Below, in pieces: positions 43,622-52,380 of a stretch of DNA of 64,000 bases. The notes beneath the pieces are model-generated. The model was given only the letters and a program-made list of their open reading frames with translations. It was not told where the DNA came from and did not search any database. The first letter of the stretch is position 1, and each line of letters opens with the position of its first letter. Origin of the DNA: Virgibacillus sp. MSJ-26 (GTDB lineage: Bacteria > Bacillota > Bacilli > Bacillales > Amphibacillaceae); NCBI RefSeq assembly GCF_018918075.1, contig NZ_JAHLPW010000001.1, forward strand, positions 86,881 to 150,880, written 5' to 3'. The translations under genes were made by a program, and so were the position numbers.

Positions 43622-44539
43622 TTGCAAGAAGGAAAGTCGAAAAAGCATAAAAAATCGGGCTACTATAGTGCAAAAAGACAATTTGGAGCAGGGATGATTT
43701 ATCTGTTTCCAGCTTTACTTTTCCTAGGTGTGTTTCTTTTCTATCCGATGATCAAGACATTTTACTTTAGTTTTTTTGAAGTGAGTGGAAGTGGCGAGGT
43801 AGGCCAGTTTGTCGGCTGGGAACATTATATTAAACTTGCTCAGTCTGAAGAGTTTATGAAAAGTATGAAGGGGACTTTTTTATTCGTCCTTTATACTGTA
43901 CCAGCTGAGATTATCATCGCTTTATTTTTAGCGGTATTGGCTAGTGAAAAGTTAAGAGGAATTGGCTTTTTTAGAACCATCTTTGCTTCGACAATGGGGG
44001 TTTCAGTTGCAGCAGGGGCAACCATCTTTTTATTCCTATTCCACCCATCTTTAGGAGTTTTAAATAATATATTAGAAGTTTTCGGGGTCAATGGAGTCGA
44101 GTGGTTGACTAGTTCAAAATGGGCCTTGTTTGCTGTTGCGATGACCACCGTTTGGATGCATTTAGGAATCAACTTTATTATTCTATTAGGCGGTATCCAG
44201 AACGTATCACAGGAATTATATGAAAGCGCTGAGATTGATGGAGCGGGATATTGGCAAAAACTATTTAAAATTACCATTCCACTCACATCACCAGTTTTAT
44301 TTTTCGTATCGATTATCGCGTTGATTGGAGCTTTCCAGACCTTTGGACAAATCGACATATTGACAAGTGGGGGACCGGCTGGATCAACGAATATTATCGT
44401 TTACTCAATCTATCAAGAGGCTTTCCATTACGGAAACTTTGGATTTGCTAGTGCGCAGGCGATTATCTTGTTCTTGATTATTCTAGTCGTAACCATCTTT
44501 CAGTTTAAATTTGGAGAGAAGAAGGTGCATTACCAATGA
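43622..44539 (+). CDS. ABC sugar/glycerol-phosphate permease, UgpA/MalF type
   Basis: TTG 43622 follows GGGGTG. The 305-residue protein has six membrane helices and the EAA loop ELYESAEIDGAGYWQKLFKI that docks the ATPase. With the next two genes it forms an importer. The flanking GDPD genes and the UgpA-like order suggest glycerol 3-phosphate or glycerophosphodiesters as substrates. No ATPase gene is in the operon, so a shared MsmX/UgpC-type ATPase encoded elsewhere is expected. Confidence 0.88.
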   Translation: MQEGKSKKHKKSGYYSAKRQFGAGMIYLFPALLFLGVFLFYPMIKTFYFSFFEVSGSGEVGQFVGWEHYIKLAQSEEFMKSMKGTFLFVLYTVPAEIIIALFLAVLASEKLRGIGFFRTIFASTMGVSVAAGATIFLFLFHPSLGVLNNILEVFGVNGVEWLTSSKWALFAVAMTTVWMHLGINFIILLGGIQNVSQELYESAEIDGAGYWQKLFKITIPLTSPVLFFVSIIALIGAFQTFGQIDILTSGGPAGSTNIIVYSIYQEAFHYGNFGFASAQAIILFLIILVVTIFQFKFGEKKVHYQ

Positions 44540-45345
44540 TAAGAAAGTTTATAACTTACACATTGCTCATATTAGCTGCCCTTGTTCTCTTTTTCCCGAT
44601 TTTATATGCTATATCAGCAAGTTTCATGGAACCGAAAGAAATTTATGCAGGGAAGCTCCTTCCTTCATCGATTGATTTCGAGGCTTATAAAGAAGTATTT
44701 AATAGTATTCCACTACTCCATTATTTGATGGTTAGTTTTATCATGTCGTTCATGGTCATGGTAGGCCAGCTTGTAATTAGTAGCTTATCAGCATTTGCCT
44801 TTGTGTTTATCAAATTCAAGGGAAGAGAGTTAATCTTCTTCATATTCCTGGCTACCATGTTGATCCCTTGGGAAGCGACGATTATTCCAAACTTCCTGAC
44901 CATCTTGAATTTAAGCTGGATTAATACGTACCAAGGATTAAGCTTTCCGTTTTTCGCTTTGCCATTTGGAATTTTCTTGCTTAGACAGCACTTCATGACG
45001 ATTCCGACTGAATTATGGGAGTCGGCTCAGATGGATGGCTGTTCACGATTTAAGTTTTACTGGAAATTTGTACTTCCGTTATCCAAATCATCTTTAAGTG
45101 CACTTGGAATATATGGATTTTTGACAGCGTGGAACCAGTACCTCTGGCCATTACTCGTTACAAATGATGATACTGTTAGAACCGTTCAAATTGGTCTAAA
45201 GATGCTCATCGCTAACGAAAGTTCCTCATCATGGAATATGGTTATGGCTGCCGTTGTCGCGATCTTACTTCCGACACTTCTCATATTATTCTTTGGTATT
45301 AAGCATATTCGAGAAGGTCTGACAGCAGGGGCGCTTAAAGGATAA
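44536..45345 (+). CDS. ABC sugar/glycerol-phosphate permease, UgpE/MalG type
   Basis: The second permease overlaps the first by four bases (ATGA). The 269-residue protein has six helices and the EAA loop ELWESAQMDGCSRFKFYWKF, and it ends with IKHIREGLTAGALKG, a common end for this subfamily. It pairs with the preceding gene as a heterodimer in the membrane. Confidence 0.9.
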   Translation: MIRKFITYTLLILAALVLFFPILYAISASFMEPKEIYAGKLLPSSIDFEAYKEVFNSIPLLHYLMVSFIMSFMVMVGQLVISSLSAFAFVFIKFKGRELIFFIFLATMLIPWEATIIPNFLTILNLSWINTYQGLSFPFFALPFGIFLLRQHFMTIPTELWESAQMDGCSRFKFYWKFVLPLSKSSLSALGIYGFLTAWNQYLWPLLVTNDDTVRTVQIGLKMLIANESSSSWNMVMAAVVAILLPTLLILFFGIKHIREGLTAGALKG

Positions 45346-45375
45346 AAATATATTTTCAAAAAGGAGAATTAACTT

Positions 45376-46704
45376 ATGAAGAAGTTTTGGGGCAGTCTTG
45401 TACTTATGCTTTTCCTCATAGTAACACTTGCTGCTTGTAGTGGGGATGGAGCAGATTCGTTGGATGATAACAATGATGGCGGAGGAGAAGAGGCGGAAGG
45501 GAAAACTAATATTTCTTTCTGGCACGCTATGAGTGGAAGTAACGGAGATGAGCTTGAAGCCATCGTTGATAAATTCAACGACCAATCAGACTCTGTTCAT
45601 GTTGAAGCTATTTATCAAGGAAGCTATGACGACTCATTAACAAAACTACGTGCAGTTGGTGGATCCGATGAAGCACCAGCGATTGTACAAGTATTTGAAA
45701 TCGGAACAAAGTATATGAGTGAAAGTGGCTTTATTACACCAATGCAGGAATTTATTGATGATGAAGACTTTGATACATCAAATTTAGAAGAGAATATTTT
45801 ATCTTATTATGAAATCGACGGCGATCTTTATTCTATGCCATTTAATACGTCAAACGCTGTGATGTTTTACAACAAAGATATGTTTGAAAGAGCGGGTCTA
45901 AATCCAGAAGATCCACCAAGCTCATACAGTGAAATGATTGACGCGGCACAGAAAATTAAAGATGAAGAAGATGCTTACGGATTCACAATGGCAACAATTG
46001 GTTGGTTCTTTGAGCAATTAATGGCTAACCAAGGAGCGCTATACTTGGATAAAGACAACGGTCGTGATGGGGACGCAACAGAAGCGCTCGTTAACTCAGA
46101 AGAAGGTGTTAAAATCTTTGAATGGTTAAAAGAAATGAACGACGCTGAAACATTCAGAAACTACGGAAGTGATTGGGAAGACCCACGCGGACCATTCTTT
46201 GCTGAACAAGTTGGTATGTACCTAGACTCAACAGCAAACGTTGCTGAAGTCATTAAGAACTCTGACTTTGAAGTCGGTACAGCTTATCTACCCGTAGCAG
46301 ATGAGGTTGACCCACAAGGTGTTATTGTCGGTGGGGCATCACTTTGGATTACTAACCAAGTTGATGACGAAGACCAAGATGCCGCTTGGGAGTTTGTTAA
46401 ATTCATGACAGATGAAGACATTCAAGCTGAGTGGGCAGCAGCAACGGGCTATTTCCCAATTACACCATCAGCTTATGACGTCGATGTGTTAAAAGATGTT
46501 TACGAAGAATACCCTCAATACACAACAGCTGTCGACCAACTTGAAGATACAACAGTTGACCCAGCGACTCAAGGTGCACTAACGGAAGTACTTCCTGAAG
46601 CACGAAAAATTATCGAAACAGCACTAGGTGAATTATATGAAGGAAAAGATCCACAAGAAGCCATCGATGACGCAGCGGAAAAAATTACTGAGGCGTTAGA
46701 TTAA
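45376..46704 (+). CDS. ABC solute-binding lipoprotein, UgpB type
   Basis: The 442-residue product has lipobox TLAAC (Cys21), an acidic linker and the family 1 solute-binding fold: ISFWHAMSGSNGDELEAIVD, then YDDSLTKLRAVGGSDEAPAI and YSMPFNTSNAVMFYNKDMFE. The WHAMSG and MPFNTSN segments are typical of glycerol-3-phosphate binding proteins of the UgpB group. AAGGAG precedes the ATG 30 bases after the permease gene. A strong terminator follows. Confidence 0.92.
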   Translation: MKKFWGSLVLMLFLIVTLAACSGDGADSLDDNNDGGGEEAEGKTNISFWHAMSGSNGDELEAIVDKFNDQSDSVHVEAIYQGSYDDSLTKLRAVGGSDEAPAIVQVFEIGTKYMSESGFITPMQEFIDDEDFDTSNLEENILSYYEIDGDLYSMPFNTSNAVMFYNKDMFERAGLNPEDPPSSYSEMIDAAQKIKDEEDAYGFTMATIGWFFEQLMANQGALYLDKDNGRDGDATEALVNSEEGVKIFEWLKEMNDAETFRNYGSDWEDPRGPFFAEQVGMYLDSTANVAEVIKNSDFEVGTAYLPVADEVDPQGVIVGGASLWITNQVDDEDQDAAWEFVKFMTDEDIQAEWAAATGYFPITPSAYDVDVLKDVYEEYPQYTTAVDQLEDTTVDPATQGALTEVLPEARKIIETALGELYEGKDPQEAIDDAAEKITEALD

Positions 46705-46722
46705 AATTAAATTGATTTAACC

Positions 46723-46767
46723 ATTTGCGGGCATCCACATCATATCGATGCCCGCAAATTTAATTTT
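46723..46767 (+). terminator. Terminator of the ABC importer operon
   Basis: ATTTGCGGGCATC pairs perfectly with GATGCCCGCAAAT around an 11-base loop, then TTAATTTT. Confidence 0.88.
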
Positions 46768-46849
46768 ACATCGTTTGCTGATATCATTGTAAATAAACAT
46801 AGGAAACTAAAGTACAAAATACTAAATGAAAGTAAGGAGAAATTTTAAC

Positions 46850-47569
46850 GTGGTTTTTAATTTTGCACATAGAGGATCTCTAACTGAGGCACCGGAAAAT
46901 ACAGTGTCAGCCATGAAAAAGGCATTAGCACATAACACGAAAGGCATTGAACTGGATGTTCAACTTACAAAAGACAAGCAACTTGTTGTTGTTCATGATC
47001 ATCATTTTAAACGCCTAAATGAAAACATTCCTGGAAAAATAAACGAGTACACCTTAGCAGAAATTAAAAAAATTGACGTAGGCTCATCATTTTCATATGA
47101 ATTTGCCGGAGAGTCGCTCGCTACATTGGATGAAATTTTAGAACTCGTGCCGCGTGACGTCTTACTCAATATTGAAATAAAAAACATTCCATTACTGCAT
47201 GAAGGAATTGAAGAAATTTTACTCAAATGCGTGGATAATCATGATCGGCGCGATAATATAATCGTGTCGTCATTCGACCACATCGCTCTACAAACATTTC
47301 AAGGACTTGCACCTGACATTCCCATCGGACTTTTATTCTATTATCGTTTTATTCGACCCTGGGATTATGCAAAAATGACCGGACTCGACATTTACAGTCT
47401 TCACCCCAACGGCGTCTATATGACGGAAGAATTAATTGAATCGATTCATGACGCAGGCTATAAGGTATTTCCTTATACGATTAATAAAGAAGAGGATTAC
47501 GAAAAGTTGGTTGCAGGTGGGGTTGATGGCGTCTTTTCAAATAATCCCAATATATTTGGAACAAAGTAG
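46850..47569 (+). CDS. Cytoplasmic glycerophosphodiester phosphodiesterase
   Basis: Cleaves glycerophosphodiesters to glycerol 3-phosphate and an alcohol. The start GTG 46850 follows AAGGAGAA (46833-46840); an ATG at 46826 lies before that site. The 239-residue barrel shows FNFAHRGSLTEAPENT with the catalytic His-Arg pair, GIELDVQLTKDKQLVVVHDH with the metal-binding Glu-x-Asp and second His, and LLNIEIKN. No signal peptide is present, so it acts on imported diesters, fitting the importer genes just upstream. Confidence 0.92.
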   Translation: MVFNFAHRGSLTEAPENTVSAMKKALAHNTKGIELDVQLTKDKQLVVVHDHHFKRLNENIPGKINEYTLAEIKKIDVGSSFSYEFAGESLATLDEILELVPRDVLLNIEIKNIPLLHEGIEEILLKCVDNHDRRDNIIVSSFDHIALQTFQGLAPDIPIGLLFYYRFIRPWDYAKMTGLDIYSLHPNGVYMTEELIESIHDAGYKVFPYTINKEEDYEKLVAGGVDGVFSNNPNIFGTK

Positions 47570-47574
47570 TAATA

Positions 47575-47608
47575 GAAAGAAACCTTGCGTACACGCAAGG
47601 TTTCTTTC
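47575..47608 (+). terminator. Terminator of the cytoplasmic GDPD gene
   Basis: GAAAGAAACCTTGCGT and ACGCAAGGTTTCTTTC form a perfect 16-bp stem directly after the stop codon. Confidence 0.85.
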
Positions 47609-47618
47609 GTATTCAGTC

Positions 47619-48030
47619 CAACTCGCGCGTCCTCGATTCCAACTCGCGCGTCCTCGATTCCAACTCGCGCGTCCTCGATTCCAACTCGCGCGTCCTCGAT
47701 TCCAACTCGCGCGGTATCGAGTCCAACTCGCGCGGTATCGATTCCAACTCGCGCGGCCTCAAGTCCAACTCGCGCGGCCTCAAGTCCAACTCGCGCGTCC
47801 TCGAGTCCAACTCGCGCGGCCCCAAGTCCAACTCGCGCGGCCCCAAGTCCAACTCGCGCGTCCTCGAGTCCAACTCGCGCGTCCTCGAGTCCAACTCGCG
47901 CGTCCTCGAGTCCAATTCGCGCGGCCCCAAGTCCAACTCGCGCGTCCTCGAGTCCAATTCGCGCGGCCCCAAGTCCAACTCGCGCGGTATCGATTCCAAC
48001 TCGCGCGGGGTTGCCGCTCACTCGCGCGAC
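47619..48030. repeat. 21-bp phased array C (20 units)
   Basis: ACTCGCGCG (twice ATTCGCGCG) recurs with its first base at 47621, 47642, 47663 and so on to 48020, 20 units with every step exactly 21. The linkers are a small set, such as TCCTCGAGTCCA, GGCCCCAAGTCCA and GTATCGATTCCA, in changing order. It lies between two GDPD genes. Because 21 is a multiple of three the array is open in several frames, which produces long false ORFs. Confidence 0.95.
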
Positions 48031-48128
48031 GTAGTGTTGTAGAGCTATACTCAATCCATCGCTATATAAACAAAATAGTAGCTCCATAGGTTTAAATGTT
48101 ATAATACTAGGGTGGGAGGTTCATAGAA

Positions 48129-48461
48129 ATGAAGAAATTATTGGTTGCGATAAGTTTAATAATTATTATAATTAGCGGCTGTTCGATGACAGCTGATAAC
48201 AATAAAGATATGGAAGCTGCTAAGCAAGAATCGACGTCTGTTGAAAAAAATACGTCTGAGATTGATAGTGTGGAAGATTCCCTTTTATCGCCGGATCGTA
48301 TTTTAAATATTGCCCATCGCGGCCTCAAGTCCAACTCGCGCGTCCTCGAGTCCAATTCGCGCGGCCCCAAGTCCAACTCGCGCGGCCCCAAGTCCAACTC
48401 GCGCGTCCTCGAGTCCAACTCGCGCGGGGTTGCCGCTCACTCGGTCGACGTAGTGTTGTAG
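48129..48461 (+). pseudogene. Truncated lipoprotein GDPD copy fused to the 21-bp array
   Basis: The first 62 codons (to NIAHRG) equal those of the intact gene at 48548 except one Glu/Lys change. The frame then runs into array units, reading LKSNSRVLESNSRGPKSNSR and so on, and stops after 110 codons. Promoter, ribosome site, signal peptide and lipobox (ISGC, Cys20) are intact, so it could still make a lipoprotein with an array-encoded tail. All catalytic parts beyond His-Arg-Gly are missing. Confidence 0.9.
48332..48449. repeat. 21-bp phased array C' (6 units)
   Basis: ACTCG or ATTCG starts at 48334, 48355, 48376, 48397, 48418 and 48439, again exactly 21 apart. It is the array part carried by the 419-bp duplication, shorter than array C. 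Confidence 0.92.
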
Positions 48462-48515
48462 AGCTATACTCAATCCATCGCTATATAAACAAAATAGTAG
48501 CTCCATAGGTTTAAA

Positions 48516-48524
48516 TGTTATAAT
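48516..48524 (+). promoter_or_regulatory. Extended -10 promoter of the lipoprotein GDPD gene
   Basis: TGTTATAAT (TGn plus a perfect TATAAT) lies 24 bases before the ATG of the intact gene; the same element occurs at 48097-48105 before the truncated copy. The -35 region is poor, as is common for extended -10 promoters. Confidence 0.65.
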
Positions 48525-48547
48525 ACTAGGGTGGGAGGTTCATAGAA

Positions 48548-49498
48548 ATGAAGAAATTATTGGTTGCGATAAGTTTAATAATTATTATAATTAGCGGCTG
48601 TTCGATGACAGCTGATAACAATAAAGATATGGAAGCTGCTAAGCAAGAATCGACGTCTGTTGAAAAAAATACGTCTAAGATTGATAGTGTGGAAGATTCC
48701 CTTTTATCGCCGGATCGTATTTTAAATATTGCCCATCGTGGTGCTTCTGGGCATGCACCTGAGCATACGATTGCGTCCTATGCGCTGGCTAATGAGATGA
48801 ATGGTGATTATTTGGAAATCGATCTGCAGATGACGGAAGATGGGGAATTGATTGCGATGCATGATTCGGAGGTGGACCGGACAACGGGCGGAGAGGGAGC
48901 CGTCGCCGAGTTGACGAGTGAGGACATCGATTTGCTCGATGCTGGTGAATGGTTTAATGAGGAGCATCCGGATTTAGCCGAGCCGGTTTTTAGTGAAGCG
49001 AAAGTGCCGACTTTAAGAGAAATCTTTGAAACTTTTGGTAAGGAGTCGAATTATTATATTGAGACGAAAATCCCTGAGGAATCACCGGGAATGGTGGAGG
49101 AGCTGGCCGATGTTTTAGAAGAATATGGCATGCTTGACGATGATATGGAAGAAGGGCAAATCATTATTCAATCGTTCAGTGAAGCGAGTTTAAGGGAAAT
49201 GCATGAACTGGAGCCGTCACTTCCATTGATTCAGCTAATCAGTTACGACAAAAAAGCTGATATTACCGGTGAGGAACTGGATAATATCAATGAATATGCA
49301 ATCGGAATTGGTGCAAATTATAAACATATTTCAAAAGAATATGTGCAAAAAGTTCGCGATGCTGGCCTGCTCGTACATCCGTACACGGTAAATGAAAAGG
49401 AAGATATGGAGCGGCTGATCGACTGGGGTGTGACCGGTATGTTTACCAATTATCCGGACCGGTTGAATGACGTGTTGGATGATATGGATAGTGAATAG
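48548..49498 (+). CDS. glpQ: Surface lipoprotein glycerophosphodiester phosphodiesterase (GlpQ-like)
   Basis: The 316-residue product has lipobox ISGC (Cys20), a short acidic linker and a GDPD barrel: IAHRGASGHAPEHTIASYAL, YLEIDLQMTEDGELIAMHDS and NYYIETKIPEE hold the catalytic His-Arg, Glu-x-Asp, second His and Glu-x-Lys. It would release glycerol 3-phosphate from teichoic acids or phospholipid head groups outside the cell for the importer at 43.6-46.7 kb. GGGAGG precedes the ATG. A truncated tandem copy lies just upstream. Confidence 0.94.
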   Translation: MKKLLVAISLIIIIISGCSMTADNNKDMEAAKQESTSVEKNTSKIDSVEDSLLSPDRILNIAHRGASGHAPEHTIASYALANEMNGDYLEIDLQMTEDGELIAMHDSEVDRTTGGEGAVAELTSEDIDLLDAGEWFNEEHPDLAEPVFSEAKVPTLREIFETFGKESNYYIETKIPEESPGMVEELADVLEEYGMLDDDMEEGQIIIQSFSEASLREMHELEPSLPLIQLISYDKKADITGEELDNINEYAIGIGANYKHISKEYVQKVRDAGLLVHPYTVNEKEDMERLIDWGVTGMFTNYPDRLNDVLDDMDSE

Positions 49499-49535
49499 TG
49501 GCGTTGGAAAATCAAGAGAAGGAGTATAGATAGAC

Positions 49536-50531
49536 ATGAAACTTAGTGTACTGGATCAATCACCGATTTCAAGGGGCTCCAGTCCGGAACAGGCCTTGGC
49601 GAATACGGTGACATTGGCAAAAGTAACGGAGAAGTTAGGCTATACGCGTTTCTGGGTTGCGGAACATCATAATACGAATGGGTTAGCAAGCGTGTCACCA
49701 GAAGTGTTGATGTCGCGCATCGCATCTGAAACGCGGTCAATACGTGTCGGCTCGGGTGGTGTCTTGCTGCCACAGTATAGTCCCTTCAAAGTCGCGGAAA
49801 ATTTTAAGCTACTTGAAGCTCTCTTTCCTGGTCGGATTGATTTAGGTATCGGTCGTTCACCTGGAGGGGCAAAGGAAACGCGGATGGCCTTAACGGATGG
49901 TGATCCAAAGAGCATGTCCGAGTTCCCAAGACAACTTGCTGACTTACAAGGCTTTCTTCATAATACATTGCCACGTGATCACCAGTACCGCATGGTTAAA
50001 GCGACGCCGCGGACAGAAAACGTGCCGCCGCTGTGGGTGCTTGGTTTATCTGAAAGAGGCGCGGCTAACGCAGCTGAAATGGGGGCTGGCTTCACTTTTG
50101 GCCATTTTATTAATCCGACGAATGGCGTCGTTGCTATGAAAACATACCGGGAAAAATTCCAGCCCTCTATTGACCGGGATGAGCCAGAGGCCAATGCCTG
50201 TATTTTTGTCATATGTGCGGAAACAGATGAGAAGGCGGAGGAGCTTGCGTTAAGCCAGGACAGGTGGCTTTTAAATGTGGGCAAGGGTGCTGGCACAAAA
50301 GTCCCGTCGATTGAAGAAGTGAAAAAACGTCATCTCCGCCCAGATGACTTAAAAGAAATGCGTGAGAATCGGAAACGCTGTGTGATTGGGACACCGGAAA
50401 AAGTGAGGGAAGAACTTGAACGGTTAAGTGACGTATATCAAACGGATGAATTTATGGTGATTACAAATATTTATGATTTTGATGAAAAAGTTCGTTCTTA
50501 CCAGTTGTTGGCGGATGTTTTTGGACTATAG
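49536..50531 (+). CDS. LLM-class flavin-dependent monooxygenase
   Basis: The 331-residue protein is a bacterial-luciferase-like barrel: KLSVLDQSPISRGSSPEQAL, GYTRFWVAEHHNTNGLASVS and FPGRIDLGIGRSPGG are the hallmarks of the subgroup that includes B. subtilis YwcH and YhbW. It uses reduced FMN and oxygen; the substrate is unknown. AAGGAG precedes ATG 49536. It lies 37 bases after the GDPD lipoprotein gene and may be read through from it. Confidence 0.92.
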   Translation: MKLSVLDQSPISRGSSPEQALANTVTLAKVTEKLGYTRFWVAEHHNTNGLASVSPEVLMSRIASETRSIRVGSGGVLLPQYSPFKVAENFKLLEALFPGRIDLGIGRSPGGAKETRMALTDGDPKSMSEFPRQLADLQGFLHNTLPRDHQYRMVKATPRTENVPPLWVLGLSERGAANAAEMGAGFTFGHFINPTNGVVAMKTYREKFQPSIDRDEPEANACIFVICAETDEKAEELALSQDRWLLNVGKGAGTKVPSIEEVKKRHLRPDDLKEMRENRKRCVIGTPEKVREELERLSDVYQTDEFMVITNIYDFDEKVRSYQLLADVFGL

Positions 50532-50537
50532 TTTAGA

Positions 50538-50568
50538 AACCTCGGTTGGGTTTCGTCCAACTGAGGTT
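50538..50568 (+). terminator. Hairpin after the monooxygenase gene
   Basis: AACCTCGGTTGG pairs with CCAACTGAGGTT (one G-U pair) around a 7-base loop directly after the stop; no T run follows. Confidence 0.55.
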
Positions 50569-50656
50569 CTGCACACAATTACCATTGTACATTAACTTGG
50601 TGGAACTCCTACACCTGATGGTTATTCTTCATTTGTGTGTAATATACTCTAGGTGT

Positions 50657-51007
50657 TTATTTTCGCTCCAAGTAGCATGACTCATTTTTCTGATAGTCAT
50701 CTTTACCTGTCAATCCAATCTCGTTATCATTTATCTTATCAATGAAATAACTAAGATAGTGATGTTCGCCCCGAAAATTCAGTGTCATCCCCCCATGTTT
50801 GCTTTTTTTAAGCCAGTATTCAAATTCTTCGTCATAATCTTCCACATAAACAACGCCATCTTCTTTAAATTCAAGCCCTTCAATTACTAAAGGAACGCAG
50901 TATGGTTCCCCGACAGGCTTTCCATCTTTATATCCCGCAGTTCCGATCCAATAGCCACCAATTAAGTCTTCCTCGGTTATATTGCTACTGCATCCAATCA
51001 GAAACAT
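50657..51007 (-). CDS. Lipoprotein paralogue 4 of the LXG toxin locus (start codon lost or unusual)
   Basis: The first ATG in frame (51007) gives 116 residues starting MFLIGCS, too short for a signal peptide. The sequence upstream continues in frame as KYCLIPLF, as in the other copies, but where copies 2 and 3 have ATG this one has GTA. The mature part (EEDLIGGYWIGTAGYKDGKP to SCYLERK) is well conserved. It is either a decaying copy or is translated from a rare start such as ATA 51046 after AAGGTG. It is the last of four tandem paralogues behind the LXG gene. Confidence 0.7.
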   Translation of the reverse strand: MFLIGCSSNITEEDLIGGYWIGTAGYKDGKPVGEPYCVPLVIEGLEFKEDGVVYVEDYDEEFEYWLKKSKHGGMTLNFRGEHHYLSYFIDKINDNEIGLTGKDDYQKNESCYLERK

Positions 51008-51115
51008 TAAAAATAAAGGAATGAGGCAATACTTTACTTTACTTATTTTTTATCACACCTTCATGAGTACCAAGTCTTTGCAAATAAATAGACTGTATTT
51101 ATATTACGGTTTTTG

Positions 51116-51493
51116 TCATTTTCGTTCCAGATAACATGATTCATCTTTCTGATAGTCATCTTCTCCTACCAAGCCAATCTCATTATCGTTTATTTTGTCA
51201 ACAATATAACTTAGATAGTGATGTTCGCCCCGAAAATTCAGTGTCATCCCCCCATGTTTGCTTTTTTTAAGCCAGTATTCAAAGTCTTCGTCATAAGCTT
51301 CAATATAGACGTATCCGTCATCTTTAAATATAATCCCTTCATCAATAGGGGTACAATAAGGTTCTCCTTCTGGTTTACCATCTTTATACCCTGCGGTTCC
51401 TATCCAAGTGCCATCAATTAAATCCTCTTCATTGATTGTTTCACTGCACCCAATGAGAAATAGTAAAAATAAAGGAATAAGGTAATACTTCAT
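51116..51493 (-). CDS. Lipoprotein paralogue 3 of the LXG toxin locus
   Basis: The 125-residue product has a signal peptide with lipobox LIGC (Cys16) and a conserved mature domain: DLIDGTWIGTAGYKDGKPEG, then DDGYVYIEAYDEDFEYWLKK and FRGEHHYLSYIVDKINDNEI, ending SCYLERK. The fold looks like a small beta-barrel, but I do not recognise a family. AGGAGG lies 18 bases before the ATG, too far for normal use; an in-frame ATA at about 51502 is better spaced. Its place after an LXG toxin gene suggests an immunity role at the cell surface. Confidence 0.78.
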   Translation of the reverse strand: MKYYLIPLFLLFLIGCSETINEEDLIDGTWIGTAGYKDGKPEGEPYCTPIDEGIIFKDDGYVYIEAYDEDFEYWLKKSKHGGMTLNFRGEHHYLSYIVDKINDNEIGLVGEDDYQKDESCYLERK

Positions 51494-51581
51494 CTTACTT
51501 ATTTTTTTGTTCCTCCTTCATGGTGTAACATTGAAATATTAGGACTTTAATAAATAGATCATATGTATATCATGGCTTTTG

Positions 51582-51959
51582 TCATTTTCGCTCCAAGTAA
51601 CATGATTCATTTTTTTGAAAATCATCTTCTCCTACCAAACCAATCTCGTTATCATTTATCTTATCAACAATATAACTAATATAGTGATGTTCTCCCCGAA
51701 AGTTCAAGACCATACCGTTTTTGTTTTTTTTAAGCCAGTATTCAAAGTCCTCGTCAAATTCTTCGACATAAACAACGCCGTCTTCTTTAAACACAAGCCC
51801 TTCAGTGACTATTGTCAAACAGTATGGTTCTCCGACGGGCTTCCCGTCTTTATACCCCGCAGTTCCCACCCAATAGCCACCGATTAAGTCTTCCTCGGTT
51901 ATATTGGCGCTGCATCCAATGAGAAATAACAAAAATAAAGGAATGTGGCAATACTTCAT
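51582..51959 (-). CDS. Lipoprotein paralogue 2 of the LXG toxin locus
   Basis: The 125-residue product has lipobox LIGC and the same domain as its neighbours (TEEDLIGGYWVGTAGYKDGK to SCYLERK). It differs in lacking the HGG of paralogues 3 and 4: KKNKNGMVLNFRGEHHY. Again AGGAGG is about 17 bases from the ATG. The repeated intergenic pieces between the four copies are also similar, so the unit of roughly 420-490 bases was duplicated whole. Confidence 0.78.
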   Translation of the reverse strand: MKYCHIPLFLLFLIGCSANITEEDLIGGYWVGTAGYKDGKPVGEPYCLTIVTEGLVFKEDGVVYVEEFDEDFEYWLKKNKNGMVLNFRGEHHYISYIVDKINDNEIGLVGEDDFQKNESCYLERK

Positions 51960-52035
51960 CTTGCTTATTTTTTGTTCCTCCTTTATGGTGTAATATTAAA
52001 ATACTAGGACTTTAATAAATATATCATGGCTTTTG

Positions 52036-52380
52036 TCATTTTCGTTCTAGGTAACATGACTCTTTTTTCTGAATGTCACCTTTGCCTGTCAAACCAATCT
52101 CATTGTCATTTATCTTGTCAATAAAATAACTAAGATAGTGATTTTCTCCTCGAAAATATAGAGCTATACCATTTTTCTTTTTTTCAAGCCAGTATTCAAA
52201 GTCCTCGTCATAATCTTCGATATAGACGTATCCATCATCTTTAAATTTAATACCTTCATCAAAAGGAGCACAATAAGGTTCTCCTTCTGGTTTACCATCT
52301 TTATATCCTGCGATACCTACCCAAGTGCCACCAATTAAATCATCTTCATTGATTGTTCCACTGCATCCAATGAGAAACAA
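52036..52380 (-). CDS. Lipoprotein paralogue 1 of the LXG toxin locus (no canonical start before the signal peptide)
   Basis: The nearest copy to the toxin gene. The frame reads KYFIIPLFLLFLIGC and then the shared domain ending SCYLERK, but the codon corresponding to ATG in copies 2 and 3 is TTT. The only canonical start is a TTG at 52380 inside the hydrophobic core. AAGGGGG (rank of a good ribosome site) is followed at eight bases by ATT and at five by ATA, both in frame. It may use AUU as start or be inactive. Its loop reads EKKKNGIALYFRGENHY. Confidence 0.7.
   Translation of the reverse strand: MFLIGCSGTINEDDLIGGTWVGIAGYKDGKPEGEPYCAPFDEGIKFKDDGYVYIEDYDEDFEYWLEKKKNGIALYFRGENHYLSYFIDKINDNEIGLTGKGDIQKKESCYLERK

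Larger units (their letters stand above)
48005..48738 (+). repeat. 419-bp tandem duplication of the array end and GDPD 5' end
   Basis: Bases about 48005-48319 are repeated at 48424-48738, an offset of 419. They differ visibly at two sites only: CTCGCGCGAC against CTCGGTCGAC, and GAG against AAG in codon 40 of the reading frame. Each copy holds the last array units, the extended -10 promoter, the ribosome site and the first 62 codons of the lipoprotein GDPD. Confidence 0.92.

Noticed and set aside
47436..48089. Long open frames on both strands through the 21-bp array (heptapeptide repeats such as VQLARPR and ARVGLED)
   Set aside because: They arise because the 21-base period keeps several frames open at once. 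None has a ribosome site, and the linkers vary without codon constraint.
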